A stretch of DNA of 36,370 bases from the NCBI GenBank assembly GCA_007133565.1, contig SLMM01000105.1, positions 1 through 36,370 on the forward strand, written 5' to 3'. Below, in pieces: positions 8,910 to 18,680 of this stretch. A program made the position numbers and the translations under genes. The notes under the pieces are model-generated. The model was not told the origin of the DNA and ran no database searches. It saw nothing but the letters and a program-made list of their open reading frames with translations. The number at the start of each line of letters is the position of its first letter. The stretch's first letter is position 1. This DNA comes from Bacteroidales bacterium. Its GTDB lineage: Bacteria > Bacteroidota > Bacteroidia > Bacteroidales > PUMT01.

Positions 8910-11900
8910 TCATTCAGGGCCAAGACCGGGTTTTACACCTATAACAAGAATATCATCGACCTGTTCATGATTACCCATCCATTGTGTTATGCTTTGCTGA
9001 AGGAGATTATGCTGTTCCCTGGCCGGATGCGTATGAATATTGAGTAACAGGTGCCTGAATCTTCTGAATTTGAACTTTTTGCCGGCCTCACCACCGAACT
9101 GGTCAGGATAACCGTCAGAGAACATATAGATCATATCATTTTTCTCAAGCTGTACACTATGATTAACAAACTTCTCTTCTATAAGATCCTCCATGAGCCC
9201 AACTGAAAAACGGTTACCCTTTATCTCTGTGATTGACATGTCCCTGATGAGGTACAGGGGAGAAAAAGCCCCTGCAAATTCAAGGGTTGCGGTTTTCCTG
9301 TCAATTACACAAAAACCGATATCCATTCCGTCACGAAACGTATAATCCTTTTCACCTTCACTGTCAAAAATTTCTGAAAAATCAACACTCAGTTCATTCA
9401 GGATGTCAGCAGGGCTTTCAATTCCTTTGACATTAATAATATTCCTGAGAAGTTCGTAACCGATAATTGACATGAATGCGCCCGGTACTCCATGTCCGGT
9501 ACAATCCACAACCGCGATAAATACCTTCTCTTTCCTTTTGCTTACCCAGAAGAAGTCACCGCTTACTATGTCTTTGGGGCTGTAGAAGATAAATGATTCG
9601 TAAAAAAGCCTCTGAAGCTGTCTTGTTTTAGGCATCATTGCCATCTGTATCCTTCTTGCGTAATTAATACTGTCAGTAATGTTCCTGTTCTTTAGTGAGA
9701 GCTCCTCCTTCTGCCGTGCTATCTCTTTCGAGGCTTGCTCTTTTTCCCTCAGTATCTGGTTTGCAACGCGAAGTTTGCTGGTGCTGAAAAGCACAATCAG
9801 GTATATCAGGCCAAGCATGGCTGCACCATAGAAAAGATAGGAATAGACCGATCTCCACCAGGGGGATATAATCACTATCCTGACAGATGCACCCTCTTCA
9901 TTCCAAACACCGTCATTATTGGAGCCCCTGACCCTGAAAGTATAGACGCCCGGACGCATACGGCTGAAACCGGCTATCCTTCTGTTGCCCGAATATATCC
10001 AGCCATCTCCAAGCCCCTCCATTTTGTACGCATACCTGTTCCTGCCCGGTCTTGTATAATCAAGAGCTGCAAATTCAATACTGAATGAATTCTCATCAGG
10101 TTGCAGGACTATCTCCTCCACTCCGGTTACCGGTATCTTCTTCTCACCTTCTGATGTATGTACTATGAATGAAGTAATTGCCACATGCGGCACATAATCA
10201 TTGAACCTGATTGAATCGGCATAAAAACTGTTGAAGCCCGAAACCCCTCCGAAAAAGATCTCACCTCTTTCACTCTTATATACCGCTCCCAGGTTGAACT
10301 CATAATCCTGAAGACCGTCATCAACATCAAAGCTGATCACCTCAAAACTATCAGGATCGAACCTTGCAATACCTTTATTGGTACTTAACCAGAGCATCCC
10401 GTTATTGTCTTCAATTATTGAATATATCAGATTGTCAGGCAGGCCTTCTTTCTCTGAAAAAAGTGTGAATGATCCTGTTCCGGGGAAAAACCTGTTAAGT
10501 CCGGCAATGGTTCCTATCCACATATTGCCGCCTGCATCTTCATAGATTGTTGTAACCTCATTATTGCTCAGGCTAAAACGGCCCATTTCAGGGTTTTTCC
10601 GGTAGCTGGCGAATAACCCTGTCTCCCTGTCAAACCGGTTAAGTCCGTTACCTGTTGCCAGCCATATATATCCATCGCTGCATTCGACAATTTCATGAAC
10701 CCGGTTTGATGATATAGAATTATCATCGTCAGGATCATGCATAAAGGTTGTCATCCTGCCGTTGTAAAATGAGTAGAGGCCATTCCGGGTACCTACCCAT
10801 AAAGTTCCCTCAGCATCTTCCAGAATTGAATATATCCTGTTGGAGTTGAAAACTGAACAGTCCTCCTGGTTATCTGAGGGACAGAAAGGGACGAACCCCC
10901 TGTCCTCTCCATTGTAGATATCAAGCCCGTCTCTTGTTCCCAGGATTATTCTTCCATCACTGCCGGAAAATATCACATGTACAAAATCATTGCTGATCTG
11001 TCGCACAGGTGATGGCGAAGCAGAGAAGAAGTGCACTGCATCATTGGTGGCCCTGTTAATCCTGAAGAGCCCTCCTCCCCAGGTGCCAACAAACAGACCG
11101 TCCTCGCCCGACTTGCTTATTGAGGCAACAAGCCGGGCAGAAGGAGCAGCTTCAGGCATGAAGTCATCAATACGGTACAGGCTGAACTTGTTCTTATTAT
11201 CTGCCATAAATAATCCTCCCAACGTACCGATCCACAAATTTCCGGAATTGTCTTCAAGCATTGTTGTCACCTCAACATTCATGAAGGGTGAATTGTTCCT
11301 GTCGTCAGTAAAGGCCTTAAAACCACCCTTGTCCGGAGAAAAGGAAAGAAGTCCCTCATTTGTGCCTGCCCAGATTACTCCGTTACCGTCTTCAAAGATA
11401 TTGTTGATGCGATCTGCCCCGGGAAGGCCGGGAAAAGAGCCTGTAGGAAAATAGACCTCGAATTGCTGCATGCCCGGATAGAAAACATTAAGTCCGTTGT
11501 CAGTGCCGATAAGCAGCTCACCTCCCGAGGTCTCAAAAACAGACCGGACAATGTTACTGCTGATCGAACCGGGATCATCCGGATCATGACTGTATACTGT
11601 TACCTTTCTCCCCATCCGGTCCAGTAAACCCAGTCCGTTACCCGAACCGAACCACATTCTGCCGAAAGAATCTTCGTAGATGGGAACATGTCCGCTAAAA
11701 TATGAAACACCCTCAGGATGGGAATGGTAATCAATGTGTTCAAAGATGCCTGTTTCCGGGTCAAACCTGTCAATCCCCAGCGGTGTCTTCACCCATATGG
11801 TACCCGATCTGTCATCATATACACCCATAACGTTGTTGTGGCTCAGCGAATGTATATTATCCGGCTCATTCCGGTAAACCTTAAAGGACTCACTTCTCCT

Positions 11901-12332
11901 GTCAAACCTGTTAAGGCCGTCTTCCGTTGCAACCCAGATATAACCGTGATTATCTTCAATTAACGCGTTTATGGTACTATTGGACAATGACTCTCTATCC
12001 GACGGCTGATGTTTATATACCCTGAATCCGTAACCGTCAAATTTGTTCAGGCCGTATTGGGTGCCTATCCACAGGAACCCGTAGGAATCAATCATCATAG
12101 TATTGACCGCGATCTGCGACAATCCCTCGTTAAGACTGTAGCCGGTGATCCTGATATTATTTCCTGTTCCTGCCAGACCGGCAAGATGGGTTAAAAAGAC
12201 AAAAGACACAATTACCAGCAATCTTAAAGCTTTACCCGAAGCTGTCGGGAGTCCGGGGCACCAACGCGGCTTCAGATCGGGGAGGATATATGCAGCATCT
12301 AAAGATTGACGGTAGAATTTCACTGTCGGCAA
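8910..12332 (-). CDS. Two-component-regulator propeller protein with SpoIIE-type phosphatase output
   Basis: Large membrane-spanning sensor-phosphatase (1140 residues). After an n-region that looks too long, a hydrophobic signal (about 33-56) precedes fourteen Reg_prop-type repeats. Each has a W/F-hG-T-x-x-GL-x-x-F-D core (WIGTQYGLNKFD, WVATEDGLNRFD, WIGTIAGLNRFF and so on), consistent with two seven-bladed propellers in the periplasm (about 60-745). A Y_Y_Y domain (about 760-825), one transmembrane helix (about 833-855) and a coiled coil (about 858-905) follow. The C-terminal PP2C/SpoIIE phosphatase domain (about 930-1135) has metal-binding motifs DCTGHGVPGAFMS (from Asp943), SDGYPDQFGG (near 1072) and VDDILVIG (near 1126). 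Such phosphatases usually act on anti-sigma-factor antagonists; no partner is in the window. The true start may lie downstream of the first ATG. Confidence 0.88.
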   Translation of the reverse strand: MPTVKFYRQSLDAAYILPDLKPRWCPGLPTASGKALRLLVIVSFVFLTHLAGLAGTGNNIRITGYSLNEGLSQIAVNTMMIDSYGFLWIGTQYGLNKFDGYGFRVYKHQPSDRESLSNSTINALIEDNHGYIWVATEDGLNRFDRRSESFKVYRNEPDNIHSLSHNNVMGVYDDRSGTIWVKTPLGIDRFDPETGIFEHIDYHSHPEGVSYFSGHVPIYEDSFGRMWFGSGNGLGLLDRMGRKVTVYSHDPDDPGSISSNIVRSVFETSGGELLIGTDNGLNVFYPGMQQFEVYFPTGSFPGLPGADRINNIFEDGNGVIWAGTNEGLLSFSPDKGGFKAFTDDRNNSPFMNVEVTTMLEDNSGNLWIGTLGGLFMADNKNKFSLYRIDDFMPEAAPSARLVASISKSGEDGLFVGTWGGGLFRINRATNDAVHFFSASPSPVRQISNDFVHVIFSGSDGRIILGTRDGLDIYNGEDRGFVPFCPSDNQEDCSVFNSNRIYSILEDAEGTLWVGTRNGLYSFYNGRMTTFMHDPDDDNSISSNRVHEIVECSDGYIWLATGNGLNRFDRETGLFASYRKNPEMGRFSLSNNEVTTIYEDAGGNMWIGTIAGLNRFFPGTGSFTLFSEKEGLPDNLIYSIIEDNNGMLWLSTNKGIARFDPDSFEVISFDVDDGLQDYEFNLGAVYKSERGEIFFGGVSGFNSFYADSIRFNDYVPHVAITSFIVHTSEGEKKIPVTGVEEIVLQPDENSFSIEFAALDYTRPGRNRYAYKMEGLGDGWIYSGNRRIAGFSRMRPGVYTFRVRGSNNDGVWNEEGASVRIVIISPWWRSVYSYLFYGAAMLGLIYLIVLFSTSKLRVANQILREKEQASKEIARQKEELSLKNRNITDSINYARRIQMAMMPKTRQLQRLFYESFIFYSPKDIVSGDFFWVSKRKEKVFIAVVDCTGHGVPGAFMSIIGYELLRNIINVKGIESPADILNELSVDFSEIFDSEGEKDYTFRDGMDIGFCVIDRKTATLEFAGAFSPLYLIRDMSITEIKGNRFSVGLMEDLIEEKFVNHSVQLEKNDMIYMFSDGYPDQFGGEAGKKFKFRRFRHLLLNIHTHPAREQHNLLQQSITQWMGNHEQVDDILVIGVKPGLGPE

Positions 12333-12390
12333 AGAGTTTTCTGTTCAACCCTGCTAATTTACTATTTCTTGTCTACAGAGTACACAGAAG

Positions 12391-12420
12391 AAAAGAAAAA
12401 CCGGCATTTATTAGCCGGTT
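12391..12420 (-). terminator. Intrinsic terminator of gltA
   Basis: Minus-strand RNA forms a 7-bp stem AACCGGC/GCCGGTT (12414-12420 with 12399-12405) closing an 8-nt loop, followed by a U-rich tract (TTTTTCTTTT). It lies 21 bp after the citrate synthase stop. Confidence 0.8.
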
Positions 12421-12441
12421 CTGTCTTTGGCCAGTAACAAA

Positions 12442-13746
12442 TTACATGCCTGCCTGTTTTTTAAACCAGTCAAGCGGATGTGATGTAGGTCTCTCAATAG
12501 GTAATCCGTATGCCCTGTCCCAGCAAAGTGAGGCTAGTACGCCAAGAGAACGTGATACCCCGAAAAGTACCGTATAAAAATCAAATTGCTTAATTCCGTA
12601 ATGCATCAGCAACACTCCTGACCCTGCATCTACATTGGGCCAGGGATTCTTTATCTTGCTAATGCTGCCCAGAACTTCCGGCACCACTTCAAAGAGGCAT
12701 CTCATTGTAATCAGCCATGGATCATCTGGCAGGTATTTCTGGCCAAAATCAAGCTGGGCGGTGAACCTGGGATCTGTTTTGCGCAGCACAGCATGTCCGT
12801 AACCAGGTATTACCTTGCCTTCCTCAATCTGGTGCAGTACATATTTCCTTATCTTATCCTTGTCATCGCATGCCGGACCAATCTCTTCGATCATGTTGAA
12901 CATCCACCTGATGACCTCCTGGTTTGCAAACCCGTGTAGCGGTCCGGCAAGTCCGGCCATACCTGCAGCAAATGAATAATAGGGATTGCTGAGGGCTGAA
13001 CCGACAAGATGGGTTGTATGCGCCGAGACGTTCCCTCCCTCATGGTCTGAATGAAGAAACATGTAAAGACGAAGAAGTCGTTGGACTTCATAATTATCGT
13101 ATCCCATCATATGGGCAAGGTTTGCAGCCCAGTCCAGAGAAGGATCAGGATCGATATGTTTGTTATCATGATACATTCGGCGGTAGATATAGGCGGCAAC
13201 CCTGGGAAGCCTTGCTATCAGATCCATTACATCCTCATAGGTCTGGTCCCAGTGTTCCTGTTTACCCATACCATCCAGATAGGCTGCCATAAACTTTGAA
13301 TCTCTTGCCATAGCAAGTATGGCTGATGAAAACTGAATCATCGGGCGGGTATCGGTTGGAAATGCATCCAGCACCTTATAAACATAACCGGGCAGTTCTG
13401 ACCGGGAATCCCACTCCTTGCTGAGCGCATCAACATCTTCCTTTGTCGGTAGCTCATCGAGCAACATCAAATAAAACAAACCTTCAGGAAGTGGTTCCCC
13501 CTCCGGATTCCTTTTGGGAAGTTTCTCCCGAAGTTCAGGGATGGAATAACCCCTGAAACGGATACCTTCTTCAGGATCGAGCTTTGAAGTATCGCAAAGG
13601 AGGCTGACAGTTCCTTTCATGCCTCTGAGCACGCTTCCAATGGTAACCTCGCCAATAACTTTATCTGAATGATCGGCCAGCAACTTTTTCAGCTCTGCAA
13701 CCTTTGGCAAAGCTTTTTCAACAAACTTCTTCTTTATCGGGTCCAT
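12442..13746 (-). CDS. gltA: Citrate synthase, mitochondrial/eukaryotic-like type
   Basis: Condenses oxaloacetate with acetyl-CoA at the entry of the TCA cycle. The 434-residue chain resembles mitochondrial citrate synthase more than the usual bacterial hexameric type: EGIRFRGYSIPE (60-71), LHSDHEGGNVSAHT (231-244), the SFAAGMAGLAGPLHG run ending at 272, PGYGHAVLRKTDPR (314-327) and NPWPNVDAGSG (367-377). The catalytic triad is present as His271, His318 and Asp373. One visible deviation is Gly after VDA where animal enzymes have His. The family type suggests a dimeric enzyme without NADH allostery; that is inference. The gene has its own terminator downstream, and the enolase terminator lies upstream, so it is probably monocistronic. 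I see no perfect -7 element in 13747-13869. Confidence 0.95.
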   Translation of the reverse strand: MDPIKKKFVEKALPKVAELKKLLADHSDKVIGEVTIGSVLRGMKGTVSLLCDTSKLDPEEGIRFRGYSIPELREKLPKRNPEGEPLPEGLFYLMLLDELPTKEDVDALSKEWDSRSELPGYVYKVLDAFPTDTRPMIQFSSAILAMARDSKFMAAYLDGMGKQEHWDQTYEDVMDLIARLPRVAAYIYRRMYHDNKHIDPDPSLDWAANLAHMMGYDNYEVQRLLRLYMFLHSDHEGGNVSAHTTHLVGSALSNPYYSFAAGMAGLAGPLHGFANQEVIRWMFNMIEEIGPACDDKDKIRKYVLHQIEEGKVIPGYGHAVLRKTDPRFTAQLDFGQKYLPDDPWLITMRCLFEVVPEVLGSISKIKNPWPNVDAGSGVLLMHYGIKQFDFYTVLFGVSRSLGVLASLCWDRAYGLPIERPTSHPLDWFKKQAGM

Positions 13747-13869
13747 AATCGCAAATTATATGATAAATGTCATAAAAAGATAAAACTAACAAAAATCATC
13801 AATTATGCAAAATATTCTGACCTGCATCGCAGAAATAACACCCCTGGCAAAGTCCCATATTGTCCGGAC

Positions 13870-13894
13870 AAAAAAAAGGGGGCCTGAAGCCCCC
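13870..13894 (-). terminator. Intrinsic terminator of eno
   Basis: Minus-strand stem GGGGGC/GCCCCC (13889-13894 pairing with 13878-13883) closes a 5-nt loop and is followed directly by eight U (13870-13877). It lies 27 bp after the enolase stop. Strong textbook structure. Confidence 0.9.
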
Positions 13895-13921
13895 GATTAA
13901 ATTATGATATAAAACCCAACC

Positions 13922-15235
<1,314 letters not shown>

Positions 15236-15247
15236 TTATTGTTTAAC

Positions 15248-15280
15248 AAAAAGGACAAGGATCAATATCCTCATCCTTTT
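15248..15280 (-). terminator. Hairpin terminator after rplQ
   Basis: Minus-strand stem: AAAAGGA (15274-15280) pairs with TCCTTTT (15249-15255). An internal TG/TG mismatch and AGGAT/ATCCT follow, closing an ATTG loop, and the structure ends in a run of U. It lies 28 bp past the rplQ stop and probably ends or attenuates the ribosomal transcript before eno. The A/U-flanked stem could also work in reverse, but no plus-strand gene ends here. Confidence 0.75.
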
Positions 15281-15308
15281 GTACTTGAAGGTGACCTATA
15301 TCTTATTG

Positions 15309-16022
15309 TCAGGATTTCTCTTCATCGGAAGGCTTCTCTTTGTCATCGGGAGTTTCCTCCTTCTTCTCTTCTGCAGCAGGGGCTTCTTCAATCTTATCTT
15401 CTGCGGCCGGAGCTTCCTCCTTCTTCTCTTCTGCGACCGGAGCTTCCTCCTTCTTCTCTTCTGCGGCCGGAGCTTCATCCTTCTTCTCTTCTGCTTCGGG
15501 GGCTTCTTCAGCTATGTCTTCTGTCTTAACATCCTTCTCAGGAACAGTCTTCCTGGCTTCACCGGCAGCCGGAGCTTCACCGGCAGCGGCTCCCCTGCCC
15601 CTGCGTCCTCTTCTGCTGCGCTTGGCTGCAGGCTTTTTCTCCTTCTGTGCTTCCAGCATATTCTCGTTGTAATCAACCAACTCGATTATGCACATATCGG
15701 CATTGTCGCCAAGCCGGTTTCCGGTACGCAATATCCTTGTATATCCTCCCGGGCGGTCGGCAACCTTTAGCGAAACTTCACGAAAAAGTTCAGAAACAGC
15801 AAACTTGTTTTTCAGATAGCTGAAAACCATCCTCCTTGAGTGGGTGGAATCATCTTTCGACCTGGTGATAAGTGGTTCCACATATATCCTTAATGCCTTC
15901 GCCTTGGCAACAGTTGTAGTGATCCTTTTGTGCAGAATAAGCGAAGAAGCCATATTTGCCAGCATGGCCTTCCTGTGAGAACTGGTCCTCCCCAAATGAT
16001 TTAACTTCTTTCTGTGTCTCAT
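15309..16022 (-). CDS. rplQ: 50S ribosomal protein L17 with long acidic Ala/Glu/Lys tail
   Basis: Large-subunit protein near the exit tunnel rim. Residues 1-125 are a normal L17 domain ([21 protein letters not shown] start; [21 protein letters not shown] near 99-119). The rest, about 110 residues, is an extension of low complexity: a basic stretch ([16 protein letters not shown], near 132-147), an Ala/Gly-rich linker, then repeating [10 protein letters not shown]-type decapeptides. Most bacterial L17 proteins end near 120-130 residues; Bacteroidota forms are often longer, but this tail is large. The repeats are perfect in frame with a 30-bp DNA unit (15351-15500). It starts 5 bp after rpoA and ends the ribosomal cluster, followed by a terminator. 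Confidence 0.95.
   Translation of the reverse strand: MRHRKKLNHLGRTSSHRKAMLANMASSLILHKRITTTVAKAKALRIYVEPLITRSKDDSTHSRRMVFSYLKNKFAVSELFREVSLKVADRPGGYTRILRTGNRLGDNADMCIIELVDYNENMLEAQKEKKPAAKRSRRGRRGRGAAAGEAPAAGEARKTVPEKDVKTEDIAEEAPEAEEKKDEAPAAEEKKEEAPVAEEKKEEAPAAEDKIEEAPAAEEKKEETPDDKEKPSDEEKS
15351..15500 (-). repeat. Five tandem 30-bp repeats encoding the L17 tail
   Basis: Contiguous units begin at 15351, 15381, 15411, 15441 and 15471, and a partial sixth at 15501. Each encodes a decapeptide like [10 protein letters not shown] on the minus strand. Units at 15411 and 15441 differ by one or two bases; the others are more diverged. Such arrays change copy number by slippage or recombination. There are no spacers, so this is not a CRISPR array. 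Confidence 0.9.
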
Positions 16023-16027
16023 TTCTA

Positions 16028-17020
16028 TTAATCCTTGTCTAATTTATACTTTGATATATCCATCCCGAACGTAAGGTTCATCGATTCAAGAAGCTCATCA
16101 AGCTCGGTAAGTGACTTCTTCCCGAAATTCCTGAATTTAAGCAGGTCATTCTTGTTAAACTTGACAAGGTCGCCTAGCGTCTCAACTTCTGCAGCTTTCA
16201 GGCAGTTCAGGGCACGAACCGAAAGGTCCAGGTCCACAAGCCTCGACTTAAGAAGTTGCCTCATATGGAGAACCTCTTCATCAAACTCTTCGTTGGCAAA
16301 TTTCTCATCAGTTTCCAGGGTTATCTTTTCATCAGAAAAAAGCATCAGGTGATAGATGAGAATTTTTGCTGATTCCTTAAGTGCATCCTTGGGATGAATA
16401 GAACCATCGGTCTGTATCTCAAAAATCAGCTTCTCATAGTCTGTTTTCTGCTCCACCCGGTAATTCTCTACTGTGTATTTCACATTCTTAATAGGAGTGA
16501 ATATCGAATCCATAGCTACCAGGCCGAATTCGGTATCGGCAGGTTTGTTCTCCTCTGATGGAACGTATCCGCGGCCTTTTGAAATATTCAACTCAAGCTG
16601 CAGCTTTGTGTCAGGTTCCATATGGCAAATAACGTGCTCGGGATTAAGAACCGCAAAACCACTCAGGAACTTGGTGAGGTCGCCTGCCTTGATTTCATCC
16701 TGGCCGGATATCGAGATCGTTACCTTCTCTCCTTCAGTATCTTCAATCTGTTTTTTGAACCTTACCTGTTTGAGGTTAAGGATAATTTCAGTCACATCTT
16801 CGAGAACGCCGGTTATGGTCGAAAATTCATGGTCCACACCTGCTATCTTGATCCATGTAATTGCATACCCCTCAAGCGAGGAAAGCAAAACCCTTCTAAG
16901 CGCATTCCCAATTGTGATCCCATAGCCCGGTTCGAGAGGACGGAATTCGAATTTCCCGACCATATCGGTAGATTCGATCATTATGACTTGTTCTGGTTTC
17001 TGAAATGCTAATACTGCCAT
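16028..17020 (-). CDS. rpoA: DNA-directed RNA polymerase subunit alpha
   Basis: Scaffold subunit of RNA polymerase; its dimer nucleates core assembly and its C-terminal domain contacts upstream DNA and activators. 330 residues, as usual. The N-terminal domain (about 15-232) includes [17 protein letters not shown] (38-54) and [14 protein letters not shown]-type strands. The C-terminal domain (about 250-315) has [11 protein letters not shown], with the DNA-contacting Arg, and [12 protein letters not shown]. It lies 7 bp after rpsD in the alpha group (rpsM-rpsK-rpsD-rpoA-rplQ). Confidence 0.98.
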   Translation of the reverse strand: MAVLAFQKPEQVIMIESTDMVGKFEFRPLEPGYGITIGNALRRVLLSSLEGYAITWIKIAGVDHEFSTITGVLEDVTEIILNLKQVRFKKQIEDTEGEKVTISISGQDEIKAGDLTKFLSGFAVLNPEHVICHMEPDTKLQLELNISKGRGYVPSEENKPADTEFGLVAMDSIFTPIKNVKYTVENYRVEQKTDYEKLIFEIQTDGSIHPKDALKESAKILIYHLMLFSDEKITLETDEKFANEEFDEEVLHMRQLLKSRLVDLDLSVRALNCLKAAEVETLGDLVKFNKNDLLKFRNFGKKSLTELDELLESMNLTFGMDISKYKLDKD

Positions 17021-17027
17021 TACAATT

Positions 17028-17636
17028 TTATTTTGAGTACAATTCTACAATCAATTGTTCTTTTATGTTTTCGGGGATATCTTCCCTTTCAGGCATATTC
17101 AAAAACCTTCCTCTCATCTGTTCCGAATTCCATTCTATCCATGAGTAAACATTCCTTTTTCTCCCGCTGAGTGATTCGGTGATGACCTCGAGTGATTTTG
17201 ACTTCTCCCTGACACCAACATACTGGCCGGCCCTGACCAGATAGGAGGGAATATTCACAACCTTCCCGTCAACAGTTATGTGCCTGTGAGTTACAAGCTG
17301 ACGCGCAGCAGCCCTGGTAGGTGCTATACCCATTCGGTAAACCATGTTATCAAGCCTGGATTCAAGAAGCTGAAGAAGAACTTCACCGGTAATGCCTTTG
17401 GCCCGGGATGCTTTCTTGAAAAGGTTGGAGAACTGGCGCTCCAGGATACCGTATGTGTATTTTGCCTTCTGTTTTTCCTGTAACTGCACACCATACTCGG
17501 AAGTTTTCTTGCGTTTCCTCATATTACCATGCATTCCGGGAGGATAGTTCTTTTTTTCAAGTACTTTGTCAGCTCCGAATATCGGTTCGCCGAATTTTCT
17601 TGCGATTTTGGTTCTTGGTCCTCTGTATCTTGCCAT
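17028..17636 (-). CDS. rpsD: 30S ribosomal protein S4 (zinc-free type)
   Basis: Primary 16S rRNA-binding protein that initiates 30S assembly; in enteric bacteria it also represses the alpha operon translationally. 202 residues. The N-terminal 45 residues have no Cys cluster ([22 protein letters not shown]), so this is the C-minus form. The S4 RNA-binding domain covers about 92-155 ([36 protein letters not shown]). It sits 40 bp after rpsK and 7 bp before rpoA. Whether it binds the hairpin upstream of rpsM is an open question raised separately. Confidence 0.97.
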   Translation of the reverse strand: MARYRGPRTKIARKFGEPIFGADKVLEKKNYPPGMHGNMRKRKKTSEYGVQLQEKQKAKYTYGILERQFSNLFKKASRAKGITGEVLLQLLESRLDNMVYRMGIAPTRAAARQLVTHRHITVDGKVVNIPSYLVRAGQYVGVREKSKSLEVITESLSGRKRNVYSWIEWNSEQMRGRFLNMPEREDIPENIKEQLIVELYSK

Positions 17637-17676
17637 TTCTTAAAATAGATTATTATATTTTCTCAATCAGTTCCAT

Positions 17677-18066
17677 TTATACACGCCTGCGTTTGGGCGG
17701 ACGACAACCGTTGTGTGGTAAAGGGGTTACGTCAACTATCTCGGTAACCTCTATTCCGGATGTATGTATTGTCCTTATGGCAGATTCACGGCCCGAACCG
17801 GGTCCCTTGACAAAAACCTTTACTTTGCGCAGCCCCAGGTCATAAGCTTTCTTGGCACAATCGGCCGCTGATACCTGGGCGGCATAAGGAGTGTTCTTCT
17901 TTGAACCTCGAAACCCGTTTTTCCCGGCAGACGACCATGAAATGACCTGTCCGTTGTTATTTGTAAGGGTAACAATAATATTGTTGAATGAAGCATGTAT
18001 ATGGGCCTGACCTACGGGCTCCACCTTGACGACCCTCTTTCTTGATGTACCTGTTTTTTTAGCCAT
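17677..18066 (-). CDS. rpsK: 30S ribosomal protein S11
   Basis: Platform protein of the small subunit that contacts 16S rRNA near the E-site mRNA path, with S7 and S18 as neighbours. 129 residues, normal length. Typical signatures are [15 protein letters not shown] (21-35), [22 protein letters not shown] and the C-terminal [17 protein letters not shown]. It lies between rpsM (10 bp) and rpsD (40 bp). Confidence 0.97.
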   Translation of the reverse strand: MAKKTGTSRKRVVKVEPVGQAHIHASFNNIIVTLTNNNGQVISWSSAGKNGFRGSKKNTPYAAQVSAADCAKKAYDLGLRKVKVFVKGPGSGRESAIRTIHTSGIEVTEIVDVTPLPHNGCRPPKRRRV

Positions 18067-18076
18067 ATTTAACTAT

Positions 18077-18454
18077 TTATTTGGTTGCCATTTTCTTGTT
18101 GGCAACAGTTTTCTTTCTGCCCTTGCGGGTCCTTGCATTGTTCTTGGTGCTCTGTCCCCGCACAGGCAATCCGATACGGTGGCGGATGCCCCGGTAACAC
18201 CCGATGTCCATCAGGCGTTTGATATTCATCTGTACGGATGAACGCAGTTCACCTTCTACCTTAAGCTTTTCATTGATGATATTCCTGATACCCGACAATT
18301 GGCTGTCATCCCAGTCCTTCACCTTTATACTCCAGTCTATTCCGGCCTCACTCAGTATTTGCCGGGCTGTGCTGCGTCCTATCCCGTAGATATAGGTGAG
18401 TCCTACCTCACCCCTTTTGTTTTTTGGTAAATCTACACCGACAATTCTTGCCAT
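18077..18454 (-). CDS. rpsM: 30S ribosomal protein S13
   Basis: Head protein of the 30S subunit that contacts the P-site tRNA through its tail and forms bridges to the 50S subunit. 125 residues. It has the N-terminal helix-two-turn-helix segment [20 protein letters not shown] region and [11 protein letters not shown], then [16 protein letters not shown] (93-108), and a basic C-terminal tail. It is the first gene of the alpha group and is preceded by the longest spacer in the whole cluster (93 bp), which contains a GC-rich hairpin. Confidence 0.97.
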   Translation of the reverse strand: MARIVGVDLPKNKRGEVGLTYIYGIGRSTARQILSEAGIDWSIKVKDWDDSQLSGIRNIINEKLKVEGELRSSVQMNIKRLMDIGCYRGIRHRIGLPVRGQSTKNNARTRKGRKKTVANKKMATK

Positions 18455-18501
18455 AATCTGTATTTAATTTTAATTTGGTTGCATTGAAGAATATTTATCT
18501 G

Positions 18502-18537
18502 TTCCGGCTACCCGGCGCAAATTGCGCGGGCCGGGAA
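18502..18537 (-). promoter_or_regulatory. GC-rich hairpin in the rpmJ-rpsM spacer (possible leader element)
   Basis: In the minus-strand RNA an inner stem CCCGCGC/GCGCCGGG (one bulged base) closes an AAUUU loop. An outer stem forms from UUCCCGG and CCGGAA with a single bulge. The surrounding spacer is A/U-rich, so the structure stands out. No U tract follows on the rpsM side, so it is not an ordinary terminator. Position matches the alpha-operon leader of enteric bacteria, where S4 acts; homology is not claimed. Confidence 0.5.
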
Positions 18538-18547
18538 TCCGGTCATT

Positions 18548-18664
18548 TTATCCCTGTCTTTGCTTAAACTTGGGATTTTTTTTGTTAATTACATACAAAC
18601 GTCCTTTCCTGCGAACTATCTTGCATTCCGCACTTCTCTTCTTAACTGAGGCCCTGACCTTCAT
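18548..18664 (-). CDS. rpmJ: 50S ribosomal protein L36 (zinc-free type)
   Basis: Smallest large-subunit protein, placed near 23S rRNA helices 89 and 91. 38 residues: it starts [15 protein letters not shown] and ends NPKFKQRQG, the universal L36 frame. Of the four zinc ligands in the classical protein (C11, C14, C27, H33) only Cys14 remains; the others are Ser, Asn and Phe. This is therefore the C-minus version that folds without zinc. It begins 16 bp after infA and is separated from rpsM by 93 bp. The gene is short and easily missed. Confidence 0.96.
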   Translation of the reverse strand: MKVRASVKKRSAECKIVRRKGRLYVINKKNPKFKQRQG

Positions 18665-18680
18665 AACCGATTGTTTTTAA

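Noticed and set aside
13747-13869. Promoter for citrate synthase
   Set aside because: Only near matches to TAnnTTTG (such as GATTTTTG) without a -33 partner; not strong enough to list.
15351-15530. 30-bp repeats as a CRISPR array
   Set aside because: Units are contiguous without spacers, are in frame with a multiple-of-three length, and encode protein.
15279-15770. Plus-strand open frames with Leu/Phe/Ser-rich repeats opposite rplQ
   Set aside because: They are the complement of the GAA/GCT-rich 30-bp repeats of L17; the periodic low-complexity sequence keeps several frames open. L17 on the minus strand is certain.
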